A stretch of 64,000 nucleotides of DNA from Halapricum desulfuricans (GTDB taxonomy: Archaea; Halobacteriota; Halobacteria; Halobacteriales; Haloarculaceae). How positions within the stretch are numbered: position 1 is the first letter of the stretch; every line of letters starts with the position of its first letter. The stretch is taken from assembly GCF_017094525.1 (NCBI RefSeq), contig NZ_CP064788.1, forward strand, positions 1,845,030-1,909,029, written 5' to 3'. Made by a program: the position numbers and the translations under genes. Below, one piece after another: positions 8,917 through 17,750 of this stretch. A model generated the notes under the pieces. The model did not search any database. It was not told where the DNA came from and saw only the letters and a program-made list of their open reading frames with translations.

Positions 8917-10809
8917 ATGACGGAGTTCGATTACGACGATCTGGGGCTGGTGGCCGGTCTTGAGATCCACCAGCAACTCGACACGGCGACGAAGCTCTTC
9001 TGTGAGTGTCCGACCGAGTTGCGCGACCCCGAGGAATCGACCCGGCGACTGACCCGATACCTTCACCCGACCAGAAGCGAGCTGGGCGAACTCGACGAGG
9101 CCGCCCTCGAGGAGAGTCGCGTCGAGCGCGAGTTCGAATATCTGGCCTACGACTCGACGTGTCTGGTCGAGGAGGACGACGAACCGCCTCACCGGATCGA
9201 CGAGGAGGCCACGACCGTCGCGCTGGAGATCGCCCGGCTGCTCGGGATGGAGCCGGTCGATCAGGTCCAGCCGATGCGCAAGCTCGTCATCGACGGCTCG
9301 AACACCTCGGGCTTCCAGCGGACGATGTTGATCGCGGTCGACGGCGAGATCCAGACCGACGACGGACCGGTCGGCGTCGAGGACCTGATGCTCGAAGAGG
9401 AGAGCGCCCAGCGCGTCGAGGAGACCGATTCGGGAGTGCGATACTCGCTGGATCGGCTCGGCATTCCCCTGGTCGAGATCGGTACCGATCCGGACATCCG
9501 GTCGCCCGAGCAGGCCCGGGAGGCCGCCGAACGGATCGGGATGTTATTGCGCTCGACCGGCAAGGTCAAGCGCGGCCTGGGGACGATCCGCCAGGACGTC
9601 AACGTCTCGATCGCCGACGGTGCCCGCGTCGAACTGAAAGGCGTCCAGAGCCTGGACGACATCGACGACATCGTCCGCAACGAGGTGCGCCGGCAGGTCG
9701 AACTGCTGGAGATCGCCGACGAACTCGCGGATCGGAACGCCGGTGTCGGCGATCCCCAGGACGTGACGGCGGTCTTCGAGGGGAGCGATTCGGGCGTGAT
9801 CCAGAGCGCGCTGGCGTCCGGCGGTGTGGTCCGGGCCGTCCGTCTGGAGGGCTTCGACGGACTGGTCGGCCGGGAGATCCAGCCCGATCGTCGTCTCGGG
9901 ACGGAGCTGTCAGACCACGCCAAGCGCCACGGCGCGGGTGGGATCTTCCACACCGACGAACTGCCGGCCTACGGGATCACCGAGTCGGAGGTCGAGGCGC
10001 TGCGCGAGGCCGTCGACGCCCGCGAGGCGCGAAGCGCCCCGGATAGTGCGGGCGACGCCGTCGCGATCGTCGCGGACGATCCGGAGACTTCCGAGTTGGC
10101 GATCGACGCCGTCGTCGAACGCGCCGAGACGGCCCTCGAGGGCGTTCCCGAGGAGACACGGGACGCCAACGAGGACGCGACCTCCCGATACCTGCGCCCG
10201 CTCCCAGGTGCGGCGCGGATGTACCCCGAGACGGACGTGCCACCGGTCGAGCCCGACCCGAGCGAGATCGAGACGCCCGAGTTGCTCACCGAGAAGGTCG
10301 AGCGCTATCAGGACGAACACGGCCTCGACGCCGGGCTCGCCGAGCAGGTCGCCTACGGCGAGTACATGCCCCTGTTCGAGCAGGTTGTCGCCGAGGGCGT
10401 CGATCCGACGCTGGCCGCGGGAACGCTGGAATCGACGCTGACGGCGCTCCGACGCGAGGACGTCCCTGTCGGGGACCTGACCGACGACCACCTCCGGGAC
10501 GCGCTAGCACTGGTTGACGACGGCGAGGTGCCCAACGAGGGGCTGGAGGATCTGCTGACGGCACTGGCCGAGGACCCCTCGCTGACGGCCGAAGCAGCCG
10601 TCGAGCGGGAAGACCTGGGCGGGGTCAGCGAGGACGAGGTCCGCGAGGCCGTCGTCGAGGTCGTCGAGCGCAACGCCGAGCAGGTCGAGGCGGAGGGCAT
10701 GGGCGCGTTCTCCGGGCTGATGGGCGAGTGCATGGGCGCGCTGCGCGGCAAGGCCGACGGCGACCTCGTGAGCGACGTGCTCCGCGAGGAGATCCAGAAG
10801 CGAGCGTAG
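8917..10809 (+). CDS. gatE: Glutamyl-tRNA(Gln) amidotransferase subunit E
   Basis: A 630-residue archaeal GatE, which with GatD converts Glu-tRNA(Gln) to Gln-tRNA(Gln). The N-terminal GLVAGLEIHQQLDTATKLFCECP block carries the GatB/E cradle signature (shown here in parts: GLEIHQQL and LFCECP). VQPMRKLVIDGSNTSGFQR and GTIRQDVNVS follow. An AspRS-like insertion domain spans roughly residues 270-420, and a C-terminal YqeY-type tail that grips tRNA ends in MGAFSGLMGECMG. Length is normal for GatE (about 620) and too long for GatB. GatD is not in the window. The next gene starts one base after its stop. Confidence 0.95.
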   Translation: MTEFDYDDLGLVAGLEIHQQLDTATKLFCECPTELRDPEESTRRLTRYLHPTRSELGELDEAALEESRVEREFEYLAYDSTCLVEEDDEPPHRIDEEATTVALEIARLLGMEPVDQVQPMRKLVIDGSNTSGFQRTMLIAVDGEIQTDDGPVGVEDLMLEEESAQRVEETDSGVRYSLDRLGIPLVEIGTDPDIRSPEQAREAAERIGMLLRSTGKVKRGLGTIRQDVNVSIADGARVELKGVQSLDDIDDIVRNEVRRQVELLEIADELADRNAGVGDPQDVTAVFEGSDSGVIQSALASGGVVRAVRLEGFDGLVGREIQPDRRLGTELSDHAKRHGAGGIFHTDELPAYGITESEVEALREAVDAREARSAPDSAGDAVAIVADDPETSELAIDAVVERAETALEGVPEETRDANEDATSRYLRPLPGAARMYPETDVPPVEPDPSEIETPELLTEKVERYQDEHGLDAGLAEQVAYGEYMPLFEQVVAEGVDPTLAAGTLESTLTALRREDVPVGDLTDDHLRDALALVDDGEVPNEGLEDLLTALAEDPSLTAEAAVEREDLGGVSEDEVREAVVEVVERNAEQVEAEGMGAFSGLMGECMGALRGKADGDLVSDVLREEIQKRA

Positions 10810-10810
10810 C

Positions 10811-11221
10811 GTGTACTCGAAAGCCCACGGTGCGATCTCGCTCGCGCTCGGAGTCGCGCTCGTCGCCGCCGGCGTCACCGTCGTCCATCCTGTCTTCGTC
10901 GTCAGTTATGCGACCGCTGTCGGTGTGCTCGTCGACCTCGATCACTTCCTGTGGGCCCGGTACAACACCGGTGACTGGCGGGCGCTACGGTACGTCCTCG
11001 GTACCCCCCGAGCCGCGTTCACCGACCAGCGGTCGATTTTCCGCGAGCGCGACCTCGAACCGCTCGAACGCCTGCTGAGCCACGTCGTGATCGTCGGGAT
11101 CGCCGTCCCGCTGACTTGGTTGGTCGAGCCCGATATGGGGCTGGTGACCGGCGTGACGCTGTACGCACACGTGCTGGCGGATCTGGTCGAAGACGTCCGT
11201 GAACTCCGTGTGATCCGGTAG
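10811..11221 (+). CDS. Histidine-containing membrane protein, YdjM-like
   Basis: A 136-residue membrane protein starting at a GTG one base after the gatE stop, so translation is probably coupled. Hydrophobic segments occur near residues 8-30, 34-45, 88-105 and 110-125. Histidine/aspartate motifs LVDLDHFLW, LLSHVVIV and YAHVLADL resemble those of the LexA-regulated YdjM / metal-dependent membrane hydrolase group. That match is weak and the function is open. Confidence 0.65.
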   Translation: MYSKAHGAISLALGVALVAAGVTVVHPVFVVSYATAVGVLVDLDHFLWARYNTGDWRALRYVLGTPRAAFTDQRSIFRERDLEPLERLLSHVVIVGIAVPLTWLVEPDMGLVTGVTLYAHVLADLVEDVRELRVIR

Positions 11222-11224
11222 CCG

Positions 11225-11947
11225 TCACTTCTTGCGGCTGTCGATCCGCTGCTGTGCACGCCGGAAGATTCCCCTGAGCGTGACCGCTTCCCGATCGGTC
11301 GGGTGTGCGCGACCGACGAGCCGCCGGAAGAGTCGGCCGGCCTTGTCGCGTTTCTCCTCGGGGTGGTCGATCGCTTCGAGAAACGTCGCGAACTGGTCGT
11401 GCAACCCCTCGATTTCGCGTTCGCTCGCCCGATCGTGAGTCGGGTCTGGGAGCTGGGTCGACTCGAGCGTCAGCGAGCGCATCTCGTAGAGAACGATCGT
11501 CGCGGCCTGTCCGAGGTTCAAGACGGGGTACGCCTCGGAGGCGGGGATCGAGCACACTTCGTCAAGTTCGGCGAGTTCCGCGTTGGTGAGTCCGATACTC
11601 TCGCGGCCGAACACGAGACAGGTGTCGGCCCGAACGTCCGCGAGGCTGTCGGCCAGTTCTCGTGGCGTCCGGAACGGATACCGGACGTGCTTGCGAGCGT
11701 CCTCGTTCGTGACGGCCGTACAGCCGACTGTGTGGTAGTTCTCGATGAGATGCTCGAATGTGACCTCCCGGCTGTTCGGGAGGACGTCCTCACGGGCCTG
11801 TCCGGCGAACCCGTAGGCCTCGCCGTCCGGGTCCAGTTCCGGCGGGTTCACGAGCAACAGCTCCTCGAGGCCGAAGTTCTTCATCGAGCGGGCGATCGTG
11901 CCGACGTTGCCCGGCGTCTCGGCGCCGACGACGGCGACGCTGATCAT
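11225..11947 (-). CDS. SpoU/TrmJ-family RNA methyltransferase
   Basis: A 240-residue SPOUT-class methyltransferase. Signature motifs are VGAETPGNVGTIARSMKNFG (motif 1), CLVFGRESIGLTNAEL (motif 2) and PVLNLGQAATIVLYE (motif 3, knot). This pattern fits TrmJ, which makes 2'-O-methyl at position 32 of tRNA using SAM, and archaeal TrmJ homologues have this length. The helical C-terminus from about 165 is the TrmJ-specific extension. It overlaps the upstream gene at 11944 by 4 bp. Confidence 0.88.
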   Translation of the reverse strand: MISVAVVGAETPGNVGTIARSMKNFGLEELLLVNPPELDPDGEAYGFAGQAREDVLPNSREVTFEHLIENYHTVGCTAVTNEDARKHVRYPFRTPRELADSLADVRADTCLVFGRESIGLTNAELAELDEVCSIPASEAYPVLNLGQAATIVLYEMRSLTLESTQLPDPTHDRASEREIEGLHDQFATFLEAIDHPEEKRDKAGRLFRRLVGRAHPTDREAVTLRGIFRRAQQRIDSRKK

Positions 11948-12462
11948 GTGTCGAGATCGCCCAGGTCCACGTCGAGCGCCTCGCGCTCGCCCTCGTCCAT
12001 CTCCTCGAGTTCCGCCTCGAGAGACGGGATCCCGCCGGCGACCGCCGCGTCAGGAAGCGCGTCCGGTTCGGAGTCGACGTGCTCGATCTCGCCGTAGTCG
12101 TCGGGCGCACGTCCGCCGTCGGCGATCCACTCCAGAAAAGTGTCCGAAAGCGCCGTGCTACCGGCGTATTCCTCGCCGCCGAGTTCGCGGAACCAGTAGA
12201 AGAAGTCCGGCTCGTGCTCCGCACAGAGCAACACCTCGTGCATCGGCTCGCCGTAGACCGCGCTGGCGACGTTACAGTGGCGTTCGTCGTCTTCGAGGAC
12301 CATGCAGACGTCACAGGCGTTGCCGAGAATGGCCGTGAGCCGCGAGACGCGCCGGCGAGGCTCCGGTGGCATCTCCGCGAGCGATTTGATCGCCCCGTTC
12401 GCGTCGAATACGTCCGCCTCGTCGAAGCGCCAGCCCCGCAGTCCGATACTGACCTTGCCCAT
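11944..12462 (-). CDS. Conserved haloarchaeal protein of unknown function
   Basis: A 172-residue acidic protein. Cysteines and histidines in ACDVCMVLEDDERHCN and VLLCAEHEPDF (about residues 49-82) could bind a metal. The C-terminal 60 residues are strongly acidic and low in complexity (EAELEEMDEGEREALD). The start at 12462 gives MGKVSIGLRGWRFDE, a plausible first strand. Its stop overlaps the start of the TrmJ-like gene, so it may help tRNA modification; that is inference from position only. Confidence 0.7.
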   Translation of the reverse strand: MGKVSIGLRGWRFDEADVFDANGAIKSLAEMPPEPRRRVSRLTAILGNACDVCMVLEDDERHCNVASAVYGEPMHEVLLCAEHEPDFFYWFRELGGEEYAGSTALSDTFLEWIADGGRAPDDYGEIEHVDSEPDALPDAAVAGGIPSLEAELEEMDEGEREALDVDLGDLDT

Positions 12463-12549
12463 GTCGACCGCTTGGAGACCCGGCGATAAAAACCGCGTGG
12501 CGCGTTCTGTCCCCCATCGATTTAGTCACTGGCGACGTCAGGTTCGACC

Positions 12550-13167
12550 GTGAAGCGGTCACCCGGAGCCTCGCGCGGGCTGGTACGCCTTATGCAGGCG
12601 GGCCTGGTCGTGATCCTCGCGGCAGGCGTCGCGCTGGGGAACGTCAGCGTGATCGTCAATGCGACGCTCTCGCTGGCCGTGACAGCACTGCCGGCGCTGC
12701 TCGAGCGGGACCACGGTGTCACGCTCGACCCCGTGATCGTCGTCTGGATCACGGTCGCAGTGTTGCTGCACTCGGCGGGCATGATCGGACTCTACGATCG
12801 GGTCTGGTGGTGGGATCATCTCACACATACGCTCTCCGGCGGGCTCGTCGCCATTGCCGGGTACGCCGTGACGAGTGCGATCGACGAACACGCGCCGGAC
12901 GTCACCCTGCCGCCGGCGTTCCTGTGGGTGTTCGTCTTCCTGTTTACCGTCGCCGTCGGCGTCTGCTGGGAACTGCTGGAGATGATCGGCCGGGAACTGG
13001 CGCGAGCGATGGACGTCGAACCGATCCTGATCGTCTACAGCGTCGAGGACACGATGCTCGATCTGGTGTTCAACGTCGTCGGCGCGACGATCGTCGCGGC
13101 GATGGCACGACTCTCCGGCGGACGTGCCGTTCTGGAGCGGCTGGGCGACTCGCTGGCCCGGCAGTGA
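12550..13167 (+). CDS. YjdF/DUF2238-like integral membrane protein
   Basis: A 205-residue protein from a GTG start with about six membrane helices. The conserved motifs WWDHLTHTLSGGLVA (about residues 91-105), VCWELLEMIGRE and YSVEDTMLDLVFNVVGA match the YjdF family, in which the conserved histidine, aspartate and glutamate cluster in the membrane. The activity of the family is unknown. Divergent from the 11944-12462 gene; the next gene lies 53 bp downstream on the same strand. Confidence 0.75.
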   Translation: MKRSPGASRGLVRLMQAGLVVILAAGVALGNVSVIVNATLSLAVTALPALLERDHGVTLDPVIVVWITVAVLLHSAGMIGLYDRVWWWDHLTHTLSGGLVAIAGYAVTSAIDEHAPDVTLPPAFLWVFVFLFTVAVGVCWELLEMIGRELARAMDVEPILIVYSVEDTMLDLVFNVVGATIVAAMARLSGGRAVLERLGDSLARQ

Positions 13168-13220
13168 TCGGCTCAGCGACGACCGACACCGTTTTGCGCG
13201 CGCCACCGCCATATCCGGAT

Positions 13221-13631
13221 ATGGACGGCGGAAACGGCGAGATGACTCTCGCATTCGATCTGGAAGCACTGAAGCGGCTGGCCCACCCGGACACGGTGTT
13301 TTCCGACGCGCGCCAGTGGAGCGAGTACGTCGGCGTCGTCTCCGAGAAGCCGACCTACGTCGTGACGAACTTTACGCGCAAACACCGCATCCGGCAGGAC
13401 TTCTTCTCCGGACCCAGAGGTCGCGACGAGAGCCTCGAGAACGTCCGGGATCAGTTCGATACGCCCCGGTACGTTTACGTCGGAACTGACGAGGACGACG
13501 AGGAACTGGCGACGTCGGTCGGCTGGGAGTATCTTGATATCGTCGAAGCGGCCGACGCCGCCAGCTGGGAACTCGGCGAACCCGAAGTCCCCGGCCAGGA
13601 AAGCGACGACGGCCGCGACGACTGGCCGTAG
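13221..13631 (+). CDS. Conserved haloarchaeal protein of unknown function
   Basis: A 136-residue soluble acidic protein starting at ATG 13221 (a second ATG is seven codons later, MTLAFDL). It opens with a short strand and then ALKRLAHPDTVFSDARQWSEYVG. The centre reads YVVTNFTRKHRIRQDFFSG and then TPRYVYVGTDEDDEELA, suggesting an alternating alpha/beta fold. The last 20 residues are an acidic tail. No catalytic motif was recognised. A TATA-like box lies at its 3' end (13648-13657) and may serve the downstream region. Confidence 0.65.
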   Translation: MDGGNGEMTLAFDLEALKRLAHPDTVFSDARQWSEYVGVVSEKPTYVVTNFTRKHRIRQDFFSGPRGRDESLENVRDQFDTPRYVYVGTDEDDEELATSVGWEYLDIVEAADAASWELGEPEVPGQESDDGRDDWP

Positions 13632-13753
13632 GGCGAACCGGGGACGCGGGTTTTTATATGATCGGTGCCGGAACCGCAGTCTGATGACAGTATGTGACCG
13701 TTCGTACGGTCGAATAGGGTGGGAATCGCAGGCCAACCGCCGGTCCAGCGATC

Positions 13754-13833
13754 ATACTGCCGGCTGTAACAAACTGAAGGAATTCGCCACCCTGGGGTGG
13801 CGAATATCTTTACGAACTTACAGCCGGCAGTAT
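13754..13833. repeat. 80-bp palindromic element, copy A
   Basis: Perfect 16-bp outer inverted repeat ATACTGCCGGCTGTAA (13754-13769) and its complement (13818-13833). A 12-nt left spacer, a 24-nt inner hairpin (arms 13782-13792 and 13795-13805) and a 12-nt right spacer ATCTTTACGAAC lie between. The same 16+12+24+12+16 layout occurs at 34945-35024. It ends 19 bp before the start codon of the next gene, so it may fold in the transcript leader. No target-site duplication is visible. Confidence 0.85.
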
Positions 13834-13852
13834 CAGCTGGTAGGGGGACGCG

Positions 13853-14710
13853 ATGGCCGCTGAGCCGTTCGACGAGCCGGGATCGCGGACGGCCCTCGAC
13901 GTCGGGAGCGTGTTTTCGAACGCCCTCGACGAACTCCTTTCCGTGACCGGCGCGCAGGTCGTCGCCGCGCTGGCGCTGCTCGGGGTCGTGACGACGACGC
14001 TCTGGAACTCGCTGTTCGTGCGAGCGGTCGAGTGGACGCTCGCGACGATCCGCGATGATCTCGCCGAGACCGATCCGGAAGTCGAGGCGGCGTTACAGGA
14101 CCCGCAAGTCCAGGACGGGCTCAGAGAGCTCGAGCGGTCCGTCGAGTCGGTCGGCCCGACGGTCGACGCCCCGGTTCCGGCGATCCTGCTCGGAATACTC
14201 GCGCTCGCGCTGCTCGTGGAGGCGGCCAAGATCGTCGCGACGCGGGCGTTCGCCGCCGACGAACTCGACGGCGTCCCGGCGTCGCTCGCCACGCGTCGTC
14301 TGGCGGTGGCGACGCTGTTCGGCTTTCTCACCGGGCTCGCACTGAAGATCGTGATCACGCTCACCGCCGGGGTGACGTTCTTCCTGCTTGCGATCCCGGC
14401 GCTGTTCGTCTTCGTCGGGACGATGCTCTACCGGCAGGAGATCGCGATCGCCGACAAGGGGCCACTGGCGGCAATCTCCGGGTCCTGGGGGCTTGTGAAG
14501 GGGAACCGATGGCGGATACTCGCCATCGCCGTCGTGCTATTTGTCGTCTGGGCGATCGTCTGGGCCGTCACGACGGCGATTTCGGGAACCGCCGGCGTGA
14601 TCGTCGCGGCGCTGTTGAGTGCTATCGAGGTGACATTCGGCGTGGCCGTCGTGACCGAGGCCTACGTCCGGTTGCGTGGCGAACCTGCGGAGCGACAGCC
14701 ATCGGTTTAA
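13853..14710 (+). CDS. Multi-pass membrane protein of unknown function
   Basis: A 285-residue membrane protein. Helices are visible near residues 34-52, 104-123, 143-165, 168-190 and 215-260. A soluble helical loop of about 45 residues (EWTLATIRDDLAETDPEVEA onwards) lies between the first two. The GPLAAISGSWGLVKGNRWRI segment resembles the interface of DUF-type glycerophosphodiester-phosphodiesterase-like membrane domains, but this is weak. The ATG at 13853 follows the palindromic element by 19 bp. The antiporter gene starts 25 bp after its stop. Confidence 0.7.
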   Translation: MAAEPFDEPGSRTALDVGSVFSNALDELLSVTGAQVVAALALLGVVTTTLWNSLFVRAVEWTLATIRDDLAETDPEVEAALQDPQVQDGLRELERSVESVGPTVDAPVPAILLGILALALLVEAAKIVATRAFAADELDGVPASLATRRLAVATLFGFLTGLALKIVITLTAGVTFFLLAIPALFVFVGTMLYRQEIAIADKGPLAAISGSWGLVKGNRWRILAIAVVLFVVWAIVWAVTTAISGTAGVIVAALLSAIEVTFGVAVVTEAYVRLRGEPAERQPSV

Positions 14711-14735
14711 GAGACTGCCGCCGTTACGCTTGCCT

Positions 14736-16955
14736 GTGTCGGGGACACTCCTGCCGGTTGTCGCGGCGATCCTGATTCTCGGGATCGGCGTGCAGCTGAT
14801 CGCCCGTCGCCTGCGCGTGCCCAGCGTCGTGTTCTACCTGGCCGCGGGCGTCCTGCTCGGACCGGAAGGGCTCGGCCTCGTCACGCTGGAGACGTTCGGC
14901 GACGGCCTGGAGGTCGTCGTCGGGCTCGCAGTGGCGATCATCGTCTTCGACGGGGCCTTTGCCCTGCAGTTCGACCGGGTCCGCGAGGCGTCCCGGACCT
15001 CGCTGCGACTCGTGACGGTCGGTGCCGTAGTGATGTTTCTGGGGACTGCACTGGCCGTCCGGCTGCTGACCGGCGCAGCCTGGGAGATCGCACTGCTCGT
15101 CGGCGCGTTGCTCGTCGCGACCGGGCCGACAGTCATCACACCGATTCTCGAAGTCGTCCGGGTCCGCGAGCACGTCGCTGCGGCACTGGAGACCGAGGGG
15201 ATTGTCAACGACGTGACCGCGGCGATCGGTGCGGTCGTGATATTCGAGACGCTGCTGCTCGATGATCTGGGACTCCCGGCGACGCTGCTGACGTTCCTCG
15301 AGCGCCTCGGAATCGGCGTCGCCGCTGGACTGATCGCGACAGCGGTCATATACGCACTGCTCGAGGCTGACGACGAGCCCAGCCCGGATCAGGGTGTCGT
15401 CATCTGGCTCATCGCCGCCAGCGGAGTCGGATCGGCGTCACTGGCTGGCATCCTGGCGTTCGAAGCCAGGGTAGGAACACCCGACTGGTTCCTGCTGGGC
15501 CTGGCGACGGGGGCCGTCGTGACCGCTGTCACTGCCGGCCTGCTCCGCTACGATATCGGTCCGGAACAGGACGGACGAGTCGGGCTGGCGTTCGGCCTCG
15601 TGGGCGGTGCCGGCGCAGTCGTACTGGTGTGGTCACTTGTCACGGGGACACTCGCTGGCCCCGCCCGGCCCGGTCTCAGCCTCGTGGCGGGAGCGATCGT
15701 CGCCTGGGTCGTTTTCGGGCTCTTTCGCAGCGACGTCGCCCCCGGCACGGAGCCCCAGGCCGCCAGGTTCCTGACGATCGTGGCCGCGATCGGGTCGTTC
15801 GCACTCGCCGAGACAGTCGCCGCCGAGGCCGGGATCGCGGCGGCAGCGACAGCCGGCATCGCGCTCGGCAATCTCGATCTCCCACAGCGGGAGTTGATGG
15901 AGGAGTTCGGCCGGGACGCGACACTGCTCGTGCTCGCGTTCGTGTTCGTCTCGCTGGCGGCCCTGATCGACTTCGATGCGATCGCCGATCTCGGCGTCGC
16001 CGGCGTGGCACTCGCGGCCACAGTCATCCTCGTGCTCCGCCCGATCGTGGCGCTGGTCGCGACGGCGGGCGTCGACCGGTTCACCCGGCCGGAACGGCTG
16101 TTCCTGGCGGCAGTCGGACCGCGGGGGATCATCCCCGCCAGCGTCGCGACGCTGTTCGCGATCGAACTCGCGACGGCGGGCAGTCAACAGGCGGCACAGG
16201 TCCTGCTCGGGACGGTATTCGTCGTCATCCTCGCGACCGTCGCGATCGAAGCGGGACTCGCCAGACAGATCGGCGACTTACTCGGAGTGACACCTATGCG
16301 CACGATACTCGTCGGCGGGGGCCGGGTCGGCCGGGCGCTCGCCACACGACTCGACCGGAGAGGAGAGTTCGTCGTTATCGTCGAAAACGACGAGACAGCC
16401 GCGATCAGGGCACGCGAAGCGGGGTTCACCGTCCACGAGGGCGACGGTACCGAGAGTGACATCCTCCGGGCTGCCGGGATCGAGGACGCGAAGATCGTCG
16501 TCGCGGCGACCGGCGACGACGACGTCAACGCGCTTGTCACGCAACTGGCCGCGACGAAGTTCGACGTCGGGGACATCTACGCCCGCGTGAACCGCCCCGA
16601 GAACGTTGACGCGTTCGATTCCGAGCGGGTGACGGCGATCGACTCCTCAATGGCGGCTGCCTACGCGATCGACAACGAGATCGAGCGGCCCGAACTGGCC
16701 CACTGGATGACCGATATCGGCGACAGCCACGACATCCAGCAGGTCGAAGTCACCGCAGACGAGCTGGTCGGGAGATCCATTCGGGAGTTGAACGACGTCA
16801 TCCCGGGGGGCTGTCTCGTCGCGGAGGTCGGCCGCGGCGAGGACGCCCGCGTGCCCGGACCCGACTACCGGATCGAGGCAGGGGAGGTCATCACCTTCCT
16901 CGGCAGCGGCGAAGCCGTCTCCGAGGCCGTCAGGCGGTTCCATCCACACGATTGA
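14736..16955 (+). CDS. Cation:proton antiporter with TrkA-N and TrkA-C domains
   Basis: A 739-residue transporter: about 12-13 membrane helices (residues 5-520) of the CPA/NhaP-Kef superfamily followed by a cytosolic regulatory region. The latter starts at MRTILVGGGRVGRALATRL, an NAD-binding RCK/TrkA-N domain, and ends with a TrkA-C domain (QQVEVTADELVGRSIREL). FDGAFALQF and ATGPTVITPI mark the antiporter core. It should exchange K+ or Na+ for protons, gated by nucleotide, which suits a salt-adapted cell. The GTG at 14736 was chosen since upstream in-frame codons overlap the previous gene. Confidence 0.9.
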   Translation: MSGTLLPVVAAILILGIGVQLIARRLRVPSVVFYLAAGVLLGPEGLGLVTLETFGDGLEVVVGLAVAIIVFDGAFALQFDRVREASRTSLRLVTVGAVVMFLGTALAVRLLTGAAWEIALLVGALLVATGPTVITPILEVVRVREHVAAALETEGIVNDVTAAIGAVVIFETLLLDDLGLPATLLTFLERLGIGVAAGLIATAVIYALLEADDEPSPDQGVVIWLIAASGVGSASLAGILAFEARVGTPDWFLLGLATGAVVTAVTAGLLRYDIGPEQDGRVGLAFGLVGGAGAVVLVWSLVTGTLAGPARPGLSLVAGAIVAWVVFGLFRSDVAPGTEPQAARFLTIVAAIGSFALAETVAAEAGIAAAATAGIALGNLDLPQRELMEEFGRDATLLVLAFVFVSLAALIDFDAIADLGVAGVALAATVILVLRPIVALVATAGVDRFTRPERLFLAAVGPRGIIPASVATLFAIELATAGSQQAAQVLLGTVFVVILATVAIEAGLARQIGDLLGVTPMRTILVGGGRVGRALATRLDRRGEFVVIVENDETAAIRAREAGFTVHEGDGTESDILRAAGIEDAKIVVAATGDDDVNALVTQLAATKFDVGDIYARVNRPENVDAFDSERVTAIDSSMAAAYAIDNEIERPELAHWMTDIGDSHDIQQVEVTADELVGRSIRELNDVIPGGCLVAEVGRGEDARVPGPDYRIEAGEVITFLGSGEAVSEAVRRFHPHD

Positions 16956-17033
16956 TCGTTGTGGCGTTCGACCGCAGATCGACCGACGCAGGCAGCCGCC
17001 GCGCTTAAGCGCGCAAGCGTCCAACCGGCGGGT

Positions 17034-17567
17034 ATGCCAGAGCCACGCGTCCCCGGCAGCGGCGGCGACCGAATGGAGTTGCCCTGCGGGGAGACAGTCT
17101 CGCCGCGAACGTTCGATCTCGGTCAGCGCGAGTTCGACTGCGACTGCGGGGAGACCCACGCGGTCGTGACCGACGCACATCCGCTCTCGCGGTTCGTCCC
17201 AGAAGACATCGCTGCCCAGCTGCGGACCGTAATCGACACCGACGACGAGTACGAGGAGTTCTCGACCGTCCATCTCATGGGATCGGTGATGGAGGAGTTC
17301 CCCGAGGAGATCGCTGTCGAGGATGTCTCGGAGGACGGGCAGATCGGTGCGGCGCTGATCTGGGTGGCTGACTTCGACTCGCGGCGGCTCCATCGCGTCG
17401 TCGTCGAGCTGCTCGTCGAACTGATGGATCACGCGGTCGGGCACACCGACGACGAGGACCTGCAGGCGGAGTTCGAGTCACAGATGGCCGAGTTCGACGT
17501 CGAGGGGTTCGTCGAGGCCTACCGCGACCAGCGCGACTTCGAGGACGAATACGACCGGCCGGTGTGA
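17034..17567 (+). CDS. Conserved haloarchaeal protein with a cysteine cluster
   Basis: A 177-residue acidic protein. N-terminal cysteines C18, C36 and C38 (LPCGE, FDCDCGETHAVV) suggest a metal-binding ribbon. The rest is mainly helical and rich in acidic residues (DLQAEFESQMAEFDVEGFVE). No enzyme motif was recognised. The ATG at 17034 is preceded by the perfect palindrome GCGCTTAAGCGC (17001-17012), whose TTAA centre lies about 27 bp upstream and probably acts as the TATA element of a leaderless transcript. Confidence 0.7.
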   Translation: MPEPRVPGSGGDRMELPCGETVSPRTFDLGQREFDCDCGETHAVVTDAHPLSRFVPEDIAAQLRTVIDTDDEYEEFSTVHLMGSVMEEFPEEIAVEDVSEDGQIGAALIWVADFDSRRLHRVVVELLVELMDHAVGHTDDEDLQAEFESQMAEFDVEGFVEAYRDQRDFEDEYDRPV

Positions 17568-17736
17568 GAGTGACCGCTGTTCGTGTCCGTCTCGGCCGAG
17601 CCGACCCCGATCGTCGTGTGACGACCCCATGTGATCGTCTGACGTCGCCCCTCCGGCCGCAGTCGTCGATTCTCGGCCGTGAAGCCGTCAGACGCCTGTC
17701 TGACGCCGTTTAATGGTATAGTAGCACATACATACG

Positions 17737-17750
17737 CGTATGCGCATACG
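17737..17750. promoter_or_regulatory. Perfect 14-bp palindrome over a start codon
   Basis: CGTATGCGCATACG is its own reverse complement and includes the ATG (17740) of the small winged-helix gene. A second palindrome TACGCGTA overlaps its left side (17733-17740). This is the expected place for an autoregulatory operator, but binding is inferred. Confidence 0.45.

Noticed and set aside
13684-13863. Small 59-codon frame starting at 13684
   Set aside because: It runs through the palindromic element A and has no protein-like pattern; the TATA box before it more likely serves the region as a leader.
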